Below are positions 34,940-44,207 of a stretch of DNA of 64,000 nt, in pieces (position 1 is the first letter of the stretch; every line of letters begins with the position of its first letter). Made by a program: the position numbers and the translations under genes. The DNA comes from Anaeramoeba flamelloides (lineage: Eukaryota > Metamonada > Anaeramoebidae): assembly GCA_027625915.1 (NCBI GenBank), contig JANTQA010000015.1:8523001-8587000 (forward strand), written 5' to 3'. The notes under the pieces were generated by a model, which saw only the letters and a list, made by a program, of their open reading frames with translations, was not told the DNA's origin and did not search any database.

Positions 34940-35895
34940 ATGGAAATTGCAACACCAACATACAAAAACATTGTCACAATAAAACAACTTTTAAAACTTT
35001 TTAAAACTTTTAAATCACAATCGCCATTGTTCTATGATCGCTTAGATGTAGTTTATCATTGTCTTTCGCAATTAAAGCCACTTGAAAACGCATCCAAGGC
35101 CGACAATGATCTCTTTCAAAATGTTTTAAGTGAGGTTGGGCAGGTCATTGAACGAACAGAAGCCTTTTCCATCAGATTCAAAAACGAAGCCAAAAAAGCA
35201 GGTATCATGTTCTCACAATTTGCACCATTGAGCGAGGATCAGAGCGAGCAACTTGAGGAATTTGCAAAAGAGTTTTTTTCTGATAAGGAAAATCTTGAAC
35301 AAAGAACAACACTAGAAGGCGAATTCCAACACCTGATCCAATTACTTAATTTGCGTATAACAAAGGATTTAGGGATTCAAATGGAAAATGTTCTTGAAAA
35401 TCAAACACAATTGCTAGAGCATGTCCAATCTATCGACGAGAAAATTGTCGAGCTAACAGACAAAATGGATGACTGGTTTGAGAAAAACCAAGATCTCCTT
35501 GAAAAACTCCAAAAACAAATTGCTGTAAATTTTTTATCTTTTTTCTTTTTTTTTTATTTTTTTTTTTTTTCCTTTCTTTCTTTCTCTCAAAAAACACAGT
35601 CAAAAAAAAATCAAAAAAAAAAAAAAAAAATTAAAAAAAGCCAAATTCTTCTTTTTATTTTTTCTCCTTTTCAAACAAAAGGAAACAAAGAATTGAATAA
35701 CCACAAACACCATTGAGAAAGATCAAAAATATTCTTTCTTTTTTTTTTTCTCTGTTGACCCTTATTTTTGTTTTATTGGTGAGCTGCTTTCTTTATTTTT
35801 TAACTTTTTGGATTAAAATTGTAATGCAAGAACATCAAAAAAATTTGCGAATTAAGACAATGACAAAGGCTACCATTAAAAATTCAAATTTTTGA
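34940..35895 (+). CDS. Helical protein with probable C-terminal membrane anchor; faint MLKL/HeLo-like bundle
   Basis: The start is the ATG at 34940; the frame is open further upstream but without an ATG. The first exon (to 35524) encodes 195 residues, all predicted helical. Features are DRLDVVYHCLSQLKPLEN (33-50), a helix 57-80 ending SIRFKNE, an acidic loop (97-125), EFQHLIQLLNLRITKDLGIQ (128-147) and a coiled coil (150-194). The order and spacing recall the N-terminal four-helix (HeLo/MLKL-type) domain of cell-death and fungal incompatibility proteins, but no residue is diagnostic. A GTAAAT donor at 35525 follows codon 217 of the open frame in phase 0. The most sensible 3' exon starts at 35722 after AAAG and adds about 57 residues with a strongly hydrophobic segment (LLTLIFVLLVSCFLYFLTFW) and a basic tail, ending TGA at 35895. 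AATAAA follows. Other acceptors (35599, 35681) would give shorter ends. A plain tail-anchored coiled-coil protein is the alternative. Confidence 0.55.
35525..35721 (+). other. Probable intron of the helical gene
   Basis: The donor GTAAAT starts at 35525. The intron is very T-rich then A-rich, and reading through it gives long Phe and Lys runs. The acceptor is uncertain: AG at 35721 (chosen; GAATAAC about 20 nt upstream could serve as branch site), 35681 or 35599. Only the 35721 acceptor brings in the hydrophobic C-terminal exon in frame. Confidence 0.4.
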
Positions 35896-35940
35896 ACGAA
35901 AAATAAACTTTATTTCAAAAAAACAAAACAAGACTACACA

Positions 35941-36329
35941 TGTTCAAAAATGATTTCAAAATTATGATGTTTTTTTGTTAAAATTGTGATATTTTCATTA
36001 ACTACGATCCTTTTTTCTGTTATAATTCAAGGCTCAAGAAACTTGACAATATATTCAATATTTTAAATGACAACAAATTCCATTTAATAAACCATTGAAT
36101 ATGCTTGGGTTTGTTTGAATTTGAAAAAAGTCTTTTCAATTTTCTCTTGACGTTTCTATTCCAAATTTACTTCCTTTCTTTTTTAAATTGAATAGAGTGT
36201 TACTAAATACATCAAAAATATTGTCAAGTTTCCTGACCCTTGAATTATAACAGAAAAAAGGATCATAGTTAATGAAAAAATCCCAATTTTAACAAAAAAA
36301 CATCATAATTTTGAAATCATTTTTGAACA
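35941..36329. mobile_element. 389-bp palindromic element, family C
   Basis: Left arm TGTTCAAAAATGATTTC and right arm GAAATCATTTTTGAACA are outermost. The arms stay paired for about 118 bp, including CATTAACTACGATCC against GGATCATAGTTAATG and a TGTTATAATTCAAGG segment. A unique centre of about 150 bp remains. Partial copies of the arms occur at about 7050-7125, 41120-41300 and 41575-41650. It starts 45 bases after the preceding gene's stop codon. Non-coding MITE-like element. Confidence 0.7.
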
Positions 36330-36399
36330 TCACTGGCATGAAAAAATTAAATTGAAAAAAAAAAAGTTATACAAAACTAATACCTTCCTTAATCTTTCA

Positions 36400-37010
36400 T
36401 CTTTAATAATAGATTTTATTCATAATAGAATCAAAATTACAGAACTTCAAATTAATGTGGATATTATATTTATTGTTTTCAGTATAACCACGATTTTTAA
36501 AAAGTCTCTAGTCTAGAAAAAAAGGTGTTTTTTGGGGGTAAAAATTTTTAAATGGATGTCAAAATGAATTTTCCTCAAATTCAACTTTAGGATATTTTTT
36601 TGAAATAGATAATAACTAATGGTTTTGAAAACACCCTACTATTCTAAAAAAACTCAAATACGGAAAAAAAATCCTTATGATAATTATTGAAAGTGTTCGT
36701 AGAGTGCTGTCAAGTGCCTAGGTTTTCTTGAGGTTTTCTGTTTATTTGTAAAATCAATAGATTTTCGTTAGGTTTTTTTGAGTTTTCTATTTATCTGTGA
36801 AGTTTTCTAGGTTTTTTTGAGGTTTTCTATTTTATTTGGAAAATCAATATTGATTTTCGTTAGGTTTTTTTTACTTTTTGAAATAAACCGAAAATTTATT
36901 AAAATTTTCGGTTTATTTCAAAAAGTAAAAAAAACCTAGAACACTTCACAAATAAAACAGAAAACCTCAAAAAAATTTAAAAACAGTTTTTTTAATTTAA
37001 GAAATTAAAA
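36400..37010 (-). repeat. Dispersed repeat family B, reverse partial copy, with near-perfect hairpin
   Basis: In reverse orientation this stretch matches the tail and middle of 5865-6920 (CCTAGGTTTT blocks, GATAATAACTA segment, AAGTCTCTAGT segment). Inside it, 36861-36937 is a near-perfect inverted repeat: GGTTTTTTTTACTTTTTGAA is mirrored by TTTCAAAAAGTAAAAAAAAC around a short AT loop, giving arms of roughly 35 bp. Confidence 0.6.
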
Positions 37011-37194
37011 AAAAATTCACCGAAAATAGGTGAACTTTCAGCACTGACCCTTTAATTGAAAAAAAAAAAAAAGGAATTAGTTTTTTTTTAATGTTAAATA
37101 AATATCAAAACTTAAAAAATCGTAAAATAAAAAAAGCTTCACAGAAAATTTAAAAAAAAAAAAAAAATTGATTAGTTCTCTAAATTGAATTTAA

Positions 37195-38395
37195 GGAAGT
37201 AAGTACATTTTACCATTTTGAAAATTTTTAATTGTGTTAACATTACTGAAAAAATATTTTTTGAGTGCCACCAGATATTGAAACTTTGAAACCAAAACAC
37301 CATCCACTAGTCTATTTGCGAATGGAATCAAAGTAATTCAGAGTTGAATCTTAATTTTTTCAATTTTTTGAACATTTTTTTTGATTCAATTTTTGGTTTT
37401 ATTAAATTTGGTTTTGGATCTAGAAATGTGTTTATAGGAATGATCGAAATTAACCAAACAGTAAACCAACAAAATATACCCGAAAGGGTGTGCATTTGAA
37501 ACAAATATTTTCTTTTAGAAGACCAAACACAAAAGATCACCATTCCAAATAAATTTGTTGAAATCAAGAATGATGAAAAAAAAAAAAATTGATAAAAGCC
37601 TATTTTTGAAGATTGGTTTTCTTTATCTTCTTAGTTTGTATGAATACAAAATATTTTTTTCCTTGAATTTCTCATTCCCCATTACTATTTATTATTATTT
37701 TAAAAAACATTTTGTGACAAATTTGCTTTCAAAATTCTTTTTTAAAATATTTTTATCAAACAAAGCCAAAACAAGGAATACTATTTCAAAAATTACAATA
37801 AATGGGTTGAATTCTTGGAATCAAAAAACAGTTACAAAAGATTCAAATCAAAATAATTTAGAAATTCAATAACAAATTTCAATCAGATTCAGAATTTTTT
37901 TGAGTTCTCATTTTAATTGAAAATAAATAATTATAAAATCAAACGAATTTGTCCAATAAACCCTTATTCTCAAGAAGAATTAAAAAATATCTGATTTTCT
38001 GAACCCAAACCAGAATTAGATGACATAAATGAAAATAGGATTTTTAAATTCATTTTGGAAATTCTTTCGAAATAAACGGTAATTTGTTTATCAAAAATTT
38101 TCAAAATAAAATTTTTTTATACAGAATTAAAAATAAAACCAAATAAAGAATAAGTAATTGTGTAAAATGTTATAGATAAGATCAAGTAATAAATGATTTT
38201 TATTTATTTTTTTTTGATCAATTTTTTCATTTTTTTGATTTCCGTTTTTTTGTTGGTTTGAAAATATCTTATACTAGAATATATTCCACTCTAGTATTTA
38301 TGAAAATATCAATGTATTTGACTAAAGAAATGATTTGAATAATTAAGTTTCACATAAATGGTGGCACTCAAAAAATGAAAAATGTACTTACCCCC
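37195..38395. mobile_element. 1.2 kb element with TTAA target duplications, family J
   Basis: It is bordered by TTAA at 37191-37194 and 38396-38399. The left end GGAAGTAAGTACATTTTACC mirrors the right end, whose complement is GGGGGTAAGTACATTTTTC; TTTTTTGAGTGCCACCA also occurs near both ends. A second partial copy lies at about 44860-45130 (GGTAGGTGCATTTTACC, ATCAGAGTTGAATCTT, TTTTGAACATTTTTTTT, GGTTTTGGATC). Open frames at 37328-37567 (-) and 37555-37872 (+) give no recognisable transposase, so I treat the element as non-autonomous. Confidence 0.65.
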
Positions 38396-38449
38396 TTAAC
38401 ATTAATAATCAAAGTTTAAAATTTACGATCTTTACCAAGTAACAAAATT

Positions 38450-38545
38450 CAGACAAAAGAGAAAAATAAAAAAAAAAAAATGGAAAAGAAAAAGAAATAA
38501 AAAGAGCAAGAAAAAGAAAAAGAAAAATAAAAAAATAAAACAAAA
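38450..38545 (+). repeat. A/G-rich tract upstream of the EF-hand gene
   Basis: About 95 bases are dominated by GAAAAA units on the plus strand, followed by a T-rich segment and an A-run that abuts the start codon. The tract may belong to the promoter or 5' leader; nothing more specific is visible. Confidence 0.55.
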
Positions 38546-38624
38546 TTTTCAATTTTTTAATAATTTCCTTTATTTCTTATATCTTTCAAAATTTTCGTTT
38601 AAAAAAAAAAAAAAAAAAAAATAG

Positions 38625-39191
38625 ATGGGAAGAAAAAAACCACCAAAATTAAAACTGTTTAATATTCAAAAAGAAGATCTTGCAGAAAGATATTCATTAG
38701 ACGAGAAAAGTGCAAAATTCTTCTTTAATATCTTTTCTCAACAAGGAAGAAAAAAAATCAGGTTCAGAGATGTTGGCGAATTAAGAGATGGATCCAAACA
38801 AGACAAAATTCAAATTATTACAAAATATCTTTTCCCTGGATGGGACGAGAATAATTCTGGTGCTTTGAGTGAAAAGGAGCTGATCACTTGCTTAAAAACA
38901 GCAGCATACGTAACAAATACTGTTTATTTACAAGAGTGGGTTCAATTATCCGTAAAAGAACTCCAAACACAATTAAACACCAGACAAAAAAGAGAATTAC
39001 GCCGTGTTCTCGAAAACACCGCAAAACAAGATTATAAAGATCTTGGTGGCGATGAGAAAGTTGAAGAAATCCTTTCCAACCAACAATACCTCAAAGATGA
39101 TGAACTTAATAAAAACGGGTTTATTGAGCTTGTGATGAAGGATGAAATTATCTATAGTACAATTCAAAAAATGTTGTCGATTTTACATTAA
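38625..39191 (+). CDS. EF-hand calcium-binding protein
   Basis: This is a 188-residue single-exon gene. One canonical EF-hand loop is present at 74-85, DENNSGALSEKE, with Asp at position 1, Asn at 3, Ser at 5, Gly at 6, Leu at 8 and Glu at 12. A second, degenerate loop at about 160-171 (ELNKNGFIELVM) has Glu at position 1 and lacks the terminal Glu, so it probably binds calcium weakly or not at all. The N-terminus (MGRKKPPKLKLF) is basic, and residues 15-50 form a helix-loop-helix-like region that may be a further vestigial EF-hand. There is no membrane segment or signal. The Gly after the initiator Met is not followed by a clear N-myristoylation consensus. The ATG at 38625 is preceded by an in-frame TAG. 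It is a calmodulin/calcineurin-B-type sensor in the broad sense; no partner is indicated by its neighbours. Confidence 0.85.
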   Translation: MGRKKPPKLKLFNIQKEDLAERYSLDEKSAKFFFNIFSQQGRKKIRFRDVGELRDGSKQDKIQIITKYLFPGWDENNSGALSEKELITCLKTAAYVTNTVYLQEWVQLSVKELQTQLNTRQKRELRRVLENTAKQDYKDLGGDEKVEEILSNQQYLKDDELNKNGFIELVMKDEIIYSTIQKMLSILH

Positions 39192-39599
39192 TTGTTTAAC
39201 TTTCCATTATTTTTTAATTTTTTTTTCTTTTCAATTTAATTATATTTATGATTATTTCTTACTCTCTTTTTTTTTTTTTTTAATTTTTATTACCATTTAT
39301 TTTCAACAGAAAAAATATTTTTAAAAAATTGATTCGAAACATTTTTTGTTACTTTTTTCTTTTTCTTTTAAATTTTTTCCTTCAATTAATTTTTATTTAT
39401 TCTTCAACATTCAAAATTATTTAATTTTTTTAAAAATGTTGATTAAAAATCTATTTTAAAAATAAATAAAAAAATGAAATTGTATAAACCAATTTGTTGA
39501 AAAACATAAATAAGTAAATAAATTATTATGGTAGAATCCTTGGTTCACATTTCCCTATTATTTACTACAATTTCGCGAAATTTGGAAATAAAGTAAACC

Positions 39600-40120
39600 A
39601 TTTTCTATTCAAAGGGGCTAGTTTTGGTGAGTGAATTACACATGTGTTTAAAGGGTTTGAATGGATATTAGATGAATAATTTTTTTTTGAGAAATTCCAT
39701 AATTTTGATCATTTTTTCACATTTTTTTTCTCCATTTTTTTTTGACACTTAATTCATTTGCAAATTTTTTTTTTATTATTGAAAACCGATAGTCGCTTGA
39801 TAAAAGCAGGTTATTCTAATGTTATTGATAAAGTATAAATGATTGTCGAGAAATCTATTGATTTCTATTGGAATTTTATTTGATCGTCAATTGAAGATTA
39901 AAATAAACATTGTATGTTTTTCTCAATAGGGACCCTAAGACTTTTGGGTTTTTCTATTTTTTTGAAAAACTTTTGATTTATTAGTTTTATTTCAGGCATA
40001 TATCAACCATTCTTGGATACTTTATTATTCTAACTTATCTCCTATTTAATCTTCCGAGATCATTTTCTAATAAATATTTGATATTAGAAAAAAATTTTGG
40101 TTAACTTTGACTGAAAAAAA
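39600..40120 (+). repeat. Dispersed repeat family D, copy 1
   Basis: Direct repeat of 61300-62000. Shared blocks, in order, include ACATGTGTTTAAAGGGTTTG, GGTTATTCTA/TGTTATTCTA, GAGAAATC, TTTTCTCAATAGGG, TTTATTAGTTTT and CAGGCATATATCAA. The second copy carries roughly 150 extra bases in the middle. Non-coding; family unknown. Confidence 0.6.
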
Positions 40121-41884
40121 TTTTATAATTCCAAAATTTTTAACACATTTAAAATAGTTAAAAGAACTGCTATAACAAAATTTCATTCAATTTAGAAAAT
40201 AATTTTGGATTTTTGAAAAATATGAAAATTATTTTTATAGCTTTGAGTTTTTTGTTTTCTTTTTATTTTTTGAATTACTTAACTTTCTTAGTTTGAACAA
40301 TATTTTTTTCAACAATTGGTTTTGTGTTCAAGTTAAGTTCTTCAATACAAATGAACTTAAATAAAATAAGAGAATGGTGTCTAAACATTTGATAGATTAA
40401 TTTTTCTTAATCAAATGAGCAACAAATTTATTGATATTTTTTTTTGCACTCTCTACAAAATTGTTGTCACAGTATTTATTTATTTTAATTGATAATTATT
40501 TATTTTTTTTGATTTGTGGGTATTTTAAACAATAAATAAATATTATTATTCCAATAAATTAGTGGTTCTAATTTAATTTTTTTGTATAGAATTTATCAAA
40601 TAAGATGTTTATTTTTTTTAAAAAATGAATTTTAGACGGTTAAAAAAATTTTTATTTTGTATTTGATGTAAGCAAATATTTTTTTCATTTTTTTGTCGGT
40701 TCTGTTTTGTTTTACAATTTTTTCACCAAATAACTAAATATTTTTACTCTGATCAGAAAAAGTTTTTTTTTCCAGATATTTGTTGGTGTCTAGATAATAT
40801 TTACCTTTGAAACATTCTAGTTTGAGATGAGTTTTGAATAAAAAAAAGTTATAAGCTTGGAAGATGGTATTAAACCACGTGAATAATCAATAATTGTAGG
40901 TGGTATTTCAATAAATTTGGTAATATAATTTTTTTTTCTATTTTCCAGGTGAAAAAATGATTTTAGAATTGTTATGATTTTATAATAAAATTGTGATTTA
41001 TTCATTAAAAGTGGTACTTTCTAGGTATGTACATATTGGATAGGATATCTCATAACTATATCAAATTTTTTAAGTAGCAAAAATTTCCATTTTATTAATA
41101 ATTGAAGAAGTTTGGGTTTGTTTGATTTTGAAAAAAGTATTTTCGATTATGATATGATTTTTTTACTCCAAATATCTTTCTTTCTTTTTTAAATTGAATA
41201 AATGTTACCACTAATATATTAAATATACTGATAAGTTTCTTGACCCTTGATGGTATACCCGAAAAGTATCACAGTTAATGAAAAAAGCACATTTTTGACA
41301 AAAAACAGGAAAAATACTGATAAAAACTAAATTTCATAATAAATGAACCAATTATTTTATTTTATTTTTTTCATAATATTTTTAGACTAAAAACAATATT
41401 TTAAGTGTATAGAACTGAATATTAAAATTGTAAATTTTTTATTTATAGATATCTTCGATTTATAAAAATATTTATTTTCAAAATTTGATTTTTAGTGGGT
41501 CATTTGATTTGGAAATGGAGTTTACCATAGAATTTTATTAAAAAAAATAAATAAATTTTCATTTTCCGAGCTATTGAGCAAATCCAAGAGAAGTATCACC
41601 ATTGATGAAAAAATTGCAATTTTATCAAAAAATCATGAAAATTCTACAATCATTTTTGTACTTATGTTGTTACATAAATTTTTGATCCAATATTTTTTTT
41701 TTGTTTTATTTTTACTCCCTTATTTGGCTAAAAATGATTTTTATATATACATATATATTAATAATGGATAATTTGAAGGTGATTGATAAAATAGTTTTGA
41801 AATAATCGAAAAAAAAATGATATATTATTAATTGTGTTTTATAATATTGGTTGTGTCAAAATTTTTGGTATTAATTTTATATTA

Positions 41885-42062
41885 AAGTTAGTTCTACTTT
41901 TAAGTCATAAACTTTCATGGAATTTTAAGGCAGAAAAAATTCACCAATTTAAAAACACTTTAAGAAATAGTCTCTTAAATGGTTGTTTACTTTGAATCCA
42001 AAATTTTTTCTTTATTTGTAATTTTTTTGTGCCTTACTTTTCATTCAAAGTTTCTACTTGAA
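41885..42062. mobile_element. Decayed MITE copy 3
   Basis: It is a diverged relative of the MITEs at 3952-4151 and 4675-4870: CTACTTTTAAGTCATAAACTTTC on the left and a TTTGTGCCTTA plus CATTCAAAGTTT segment on the right. The palindrome is largely eroded, so it is much older than the other two copies. Confidence 0.5.
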
Positions 42063-42449
42063 AAATTGGAGAATGTATTTTAAAATTCGACTTTAGATTA
42101 ATTATTGCCATAAAGATTTCTCCCTCAAGTTAAAGGAGATCATTTGAAAAAGAACAAATTCTTTAGATGTTGATAAAATCAAATTCTCAAATAAAAATTC
42201 AACTTGTTTCCAAACAATAAAAATCCCAAATATAATTTCATTTTTTTTAATAACACATTTTTTATTTTGTTTTTTTTCAAAACAACTTAAAACAAGATAA
42301 ACCAAACACTAACTTTGTAATTTCAGTTGAATGGCTTTAAAATAATTTAAATCGGTTTAAGGTTTCCTAAATCAAAAATAAGATTGAAATTCAGAACGAA
42401 AGCCAAAACCAAAACCAAATCCAAATCCAAATAACAAACTTTTTACTTC

Positions 42450-43136
42450 ATGTCCAAAATCCAAGCTAATTTCAAATGTAATTCAAAACCGAACAAACAA
42501 ATTTTAAACAGAAAAAGAACGTATTGTAAAACAACAACCATCGGATCAGAAGAATCCCAACAACAACCAAATAAAAAAAAAATAAAAAAAAAACCCAAAA
42601 ACAAAACCAGAACAGAGAAGCAACTCTTTGAAAAAAATGTTGATGGTGAAATTGTTGACATTTTAGGGTCCATGTCAAAAAAAATGCATTCAAGGTTAAC
42701 TGAAGATCAAAAAAAACGAAGAAGGTCTTTAAAAAATAAGATAAATGCACAAAACAATCGAAATCAAAACAATAAAAAATTAATAAAGTTAGAGGATACA
42801 CTATTAGAAATTTTAAATAAGCACGAGCAGTTGAATAAAGATGTTACCAAGTTAGAACAGAATAAAGAAACTTTACAAACAGAATTAGAAAAATTGAAAA
42901 TAAAAGTCCAAATGAAACGATCAAAAAAAAAACCAAGAAATAAAAATCGAAAACAAAAAGAAAATAATAACAAAACCAAAAATCAAAAAGAAAAAGAAAT
43001 AAATCCAATTTTTGATTCATTAATACAACAAAATTTTTTTAATAGAACACACACGAAGAATGAACCCGAAAATACAAACAGAAATGAAATTGAAAATGAA
43101 ATAATTAATCAAACCATAAACCAAAATCTTCATTAA
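42450..43136 (+). CDS. bZIP transcription factor (first reading frame of a split locus)
   Basis: A 228-residue nuclear DNA-binding protein with a textbook bZIP domain. The basic region ends N96-x7-R104 (NKINAQNNR). Exactly ten residues after that Arg the zipper begins: L114, I121, L128, L135, L142, L149, six heptads without a break. bZIP proteins bind DNA as dimers. A Lys-rich N-terminal segment (41-57) and a second basic patch (156-172) could be nuclear localisation signals. The start ATG at 42450 has an in-frame TAA upstream. The frame ends at TAA 43134-43136, but the next codons continue in the same frame without another stop to 44132, encoding an acidic and transmembrane region (separate entry). 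No GT dinucleotide lies between 42908 and the stop, so an ordinary intron removing the stop would need the poor donor GTCCAA at 42906. The tail 181-228 is Asn/Glu-rich. Confidence 0.92.
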   Translation: MSKIQANFKCNSKPNKQILNRKRTYCKTTTIGSEESQQQPNKKKIKKKPKNKTRTEKQLFEKNVDGEIVDILGSMSKKMHSRLTEDQKKRRRSLKNKINAQNNRNQNNKKLIKLEDTLLEILNKHEQLNKDVTKLEQNKETLQTELEKLKIKVQMKRSKKKPRNKNRKQKENNNKTKNQKEKEINPIFDSLIQQNFFNRTHTKNEPENTNRNEIENEIINQTINQNLH

Positions 43137-44132
43137 CAGAATATTATTGGAGACTTTGATTTTGATTCCTATTTTGATTCCAATTGCATGGCCAACTCAA
43201 AAACAGATTTCAATTTAATGAGTGATATTAAAGAGATCGAAGAGTATTTGAATTTTGATGAAATAACTGATGACGATAGCATGGGATCTAGTGTATTTGA
43301 TTTTCAACAAGATTATAAAAAAGACGAAACAAAAAAAGTGAATTCAATACAAGGCTCAATAAGTGATTTATTGCCATCAATTAATGATGAATATCTTGAT
43401 GGTGAAGATGATTATGATGGTGGTGGAATATTATCCTTCTCTAAAGATGTATTTAAAAATTTTGTTGATAATTCTATTAAATTTTTAGAAAATTCATTTT
43501 CAATTCCTTCAGAAATTGGAAATGAAGAACAAGAAAAGGACAAGATCCACTCAAGTCATATTTGTAATATTAGAAATGAAAAAAAAAATAGAAACAAATC
43601 TAAATATCAATATGAAAACGAAAATGAAAATGAAAAAGAAAACGAAAACAAAAACGAAAACGAAAACGAAAACGAAAATGAAAACGAAAACAAGCATATA
43701 AATATAAAAAAAATACAGACCGCAAGTGTAAAAAATAGTGAGTCTAAAAACAAATTTGGATTTTCTCTTTTTTTTGTTTTTGTATTTCTTGCATTTTTCT
43801 CAAGTCGGTTGCCTTTTATTTCCTCACCAGAAAAATTACAACAAAATTCACCCTGGCAAAAAGGCATTTCAAATCTGAATATCTTGAATGGGTTTTCAAA
43901 AGGCATTGAAGAAACCGATGTTCCTTTACCTGGTTCAAGGAAATTAAATATGTATCAATCTGAACAAGATTTGCCTTCTGATAATGATGCAATGATGAAC
44001 AATCATCCTTTTATTCAAAGCGGGTATCTTCAACAACAAGATGAAGAAAATTCCTTATTGTGTTTGGATTCTGAATTCAATCAAATCAATAAGTGTAACC
44101 AAAATTCAACTAGTTTTAATTTTGAAAACTAA
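43137..44132 (+). CDS. Acidic, single-pass membrane reading frame in frame with the bZIP gene
   Basis: This frame follows the bZIP stop codon directly and in the same phase. The first 17 codons before the only early ATG (43188) encode an acidic, aromatic stretch (GDFDFDSYFDSN) that looks translated, suggesting the unit does not start at that ATG. Counting from the ATG (314 residues): 1-75 is acidic with Phe/Leu/Tyr (EEYLNFDEITDDDS, LLPSINDEYLDGEDD), typical of activation domains; 142-168 is an Asn/Glu repeat; about 190-212 is a single hydrophobic membrane helix (FGFSLFFVFVFLAFFSS); the last ~100 residues are polar and would be luminal. RKL at 251-253 could fit a site-1-protease-type site, but this is weak. 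A DNA-binding bZIP plus a membrane segment is the plan of ATF6/CREB3 and plant bZIP28-type stress factors. The unit could be read by stop read-through, by unconventional splicing, as a separate protein, or be the severed end of a damaged gene. Confidence 0.7.
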   Translation, partial: QNIIGDFDFDSYFDSNCMANSKTDFNLMSDIKEIEEYLNFDEITDDDSMGSSVFDFQQDYKKDETKKVNSIQGSISDLLPSINDEYLDGEDDYDGGGILSFSKDVFKNFVDNSIKFLENSFSIPSEIGNEEQEKDKIHSSHICNIRNEKKNRNKSKYQYENENENEKENENKNENENENENENENKHINIKKIQTASVKNSESKNKFGFSLFFVFVFLAFFSSRLPFISSPEKLQQNSPWQKGISNLNILNGFSKGIEETDVPLPGSRKLNMYQSEQDLPSDNDAMMNNHPFIQSGYLQQQDEENSLLCLDSEFNQINKCNQNSTSFNFEN

Positions 44133-44207
44133 TTGGCAATAAAATATAATTATTTTTTTTTAATTTCTTTATCTTTTTATCTTTTCATTTTCGATAATAT
44201 TAAACCC

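Larger units (their letters stand above)
35896..38624. other. Intergenic stretch made largely of mobile-element relics
   Basis: It holds a 389-bp palindrome (35941-36329), a reverse-oriented copy of family B with a large internal hairpin (36400-37010) and a 1.2 kb element with TTAA duplications (37195-38395). An A/G-rich tract (38450-38545) and an A-run lie just upstream of the EF-hand gene. Confidence 0.6.
39192..42449. other. Gene-free AT-rich stretch with repeats
   Basis: It contains a dispersed repeat shared with 61.3-62.0 kb (39600-40120), partial copies of family C (about 41120-41300 and 41575-41650) and a decayed copy of the 200-bp MITE (about 41885-42062). No gene is visible. Confidence 0.55.

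Noticed and set aside
35713-35895. Short hydrophobic frame treated as its own membrane microprotein
   Set aside because: It has no ATG near its start, directly follows a probable intron and fits better as the last exon of the upstream helical gene.
37328-37872. Opposed 79- and 105-codon frames inside the 1.2 kb TTAA element as a possible transposase
   Set aside because: No DDE-type or zinc-finger motif is visible and the sequence is A/T-driven.
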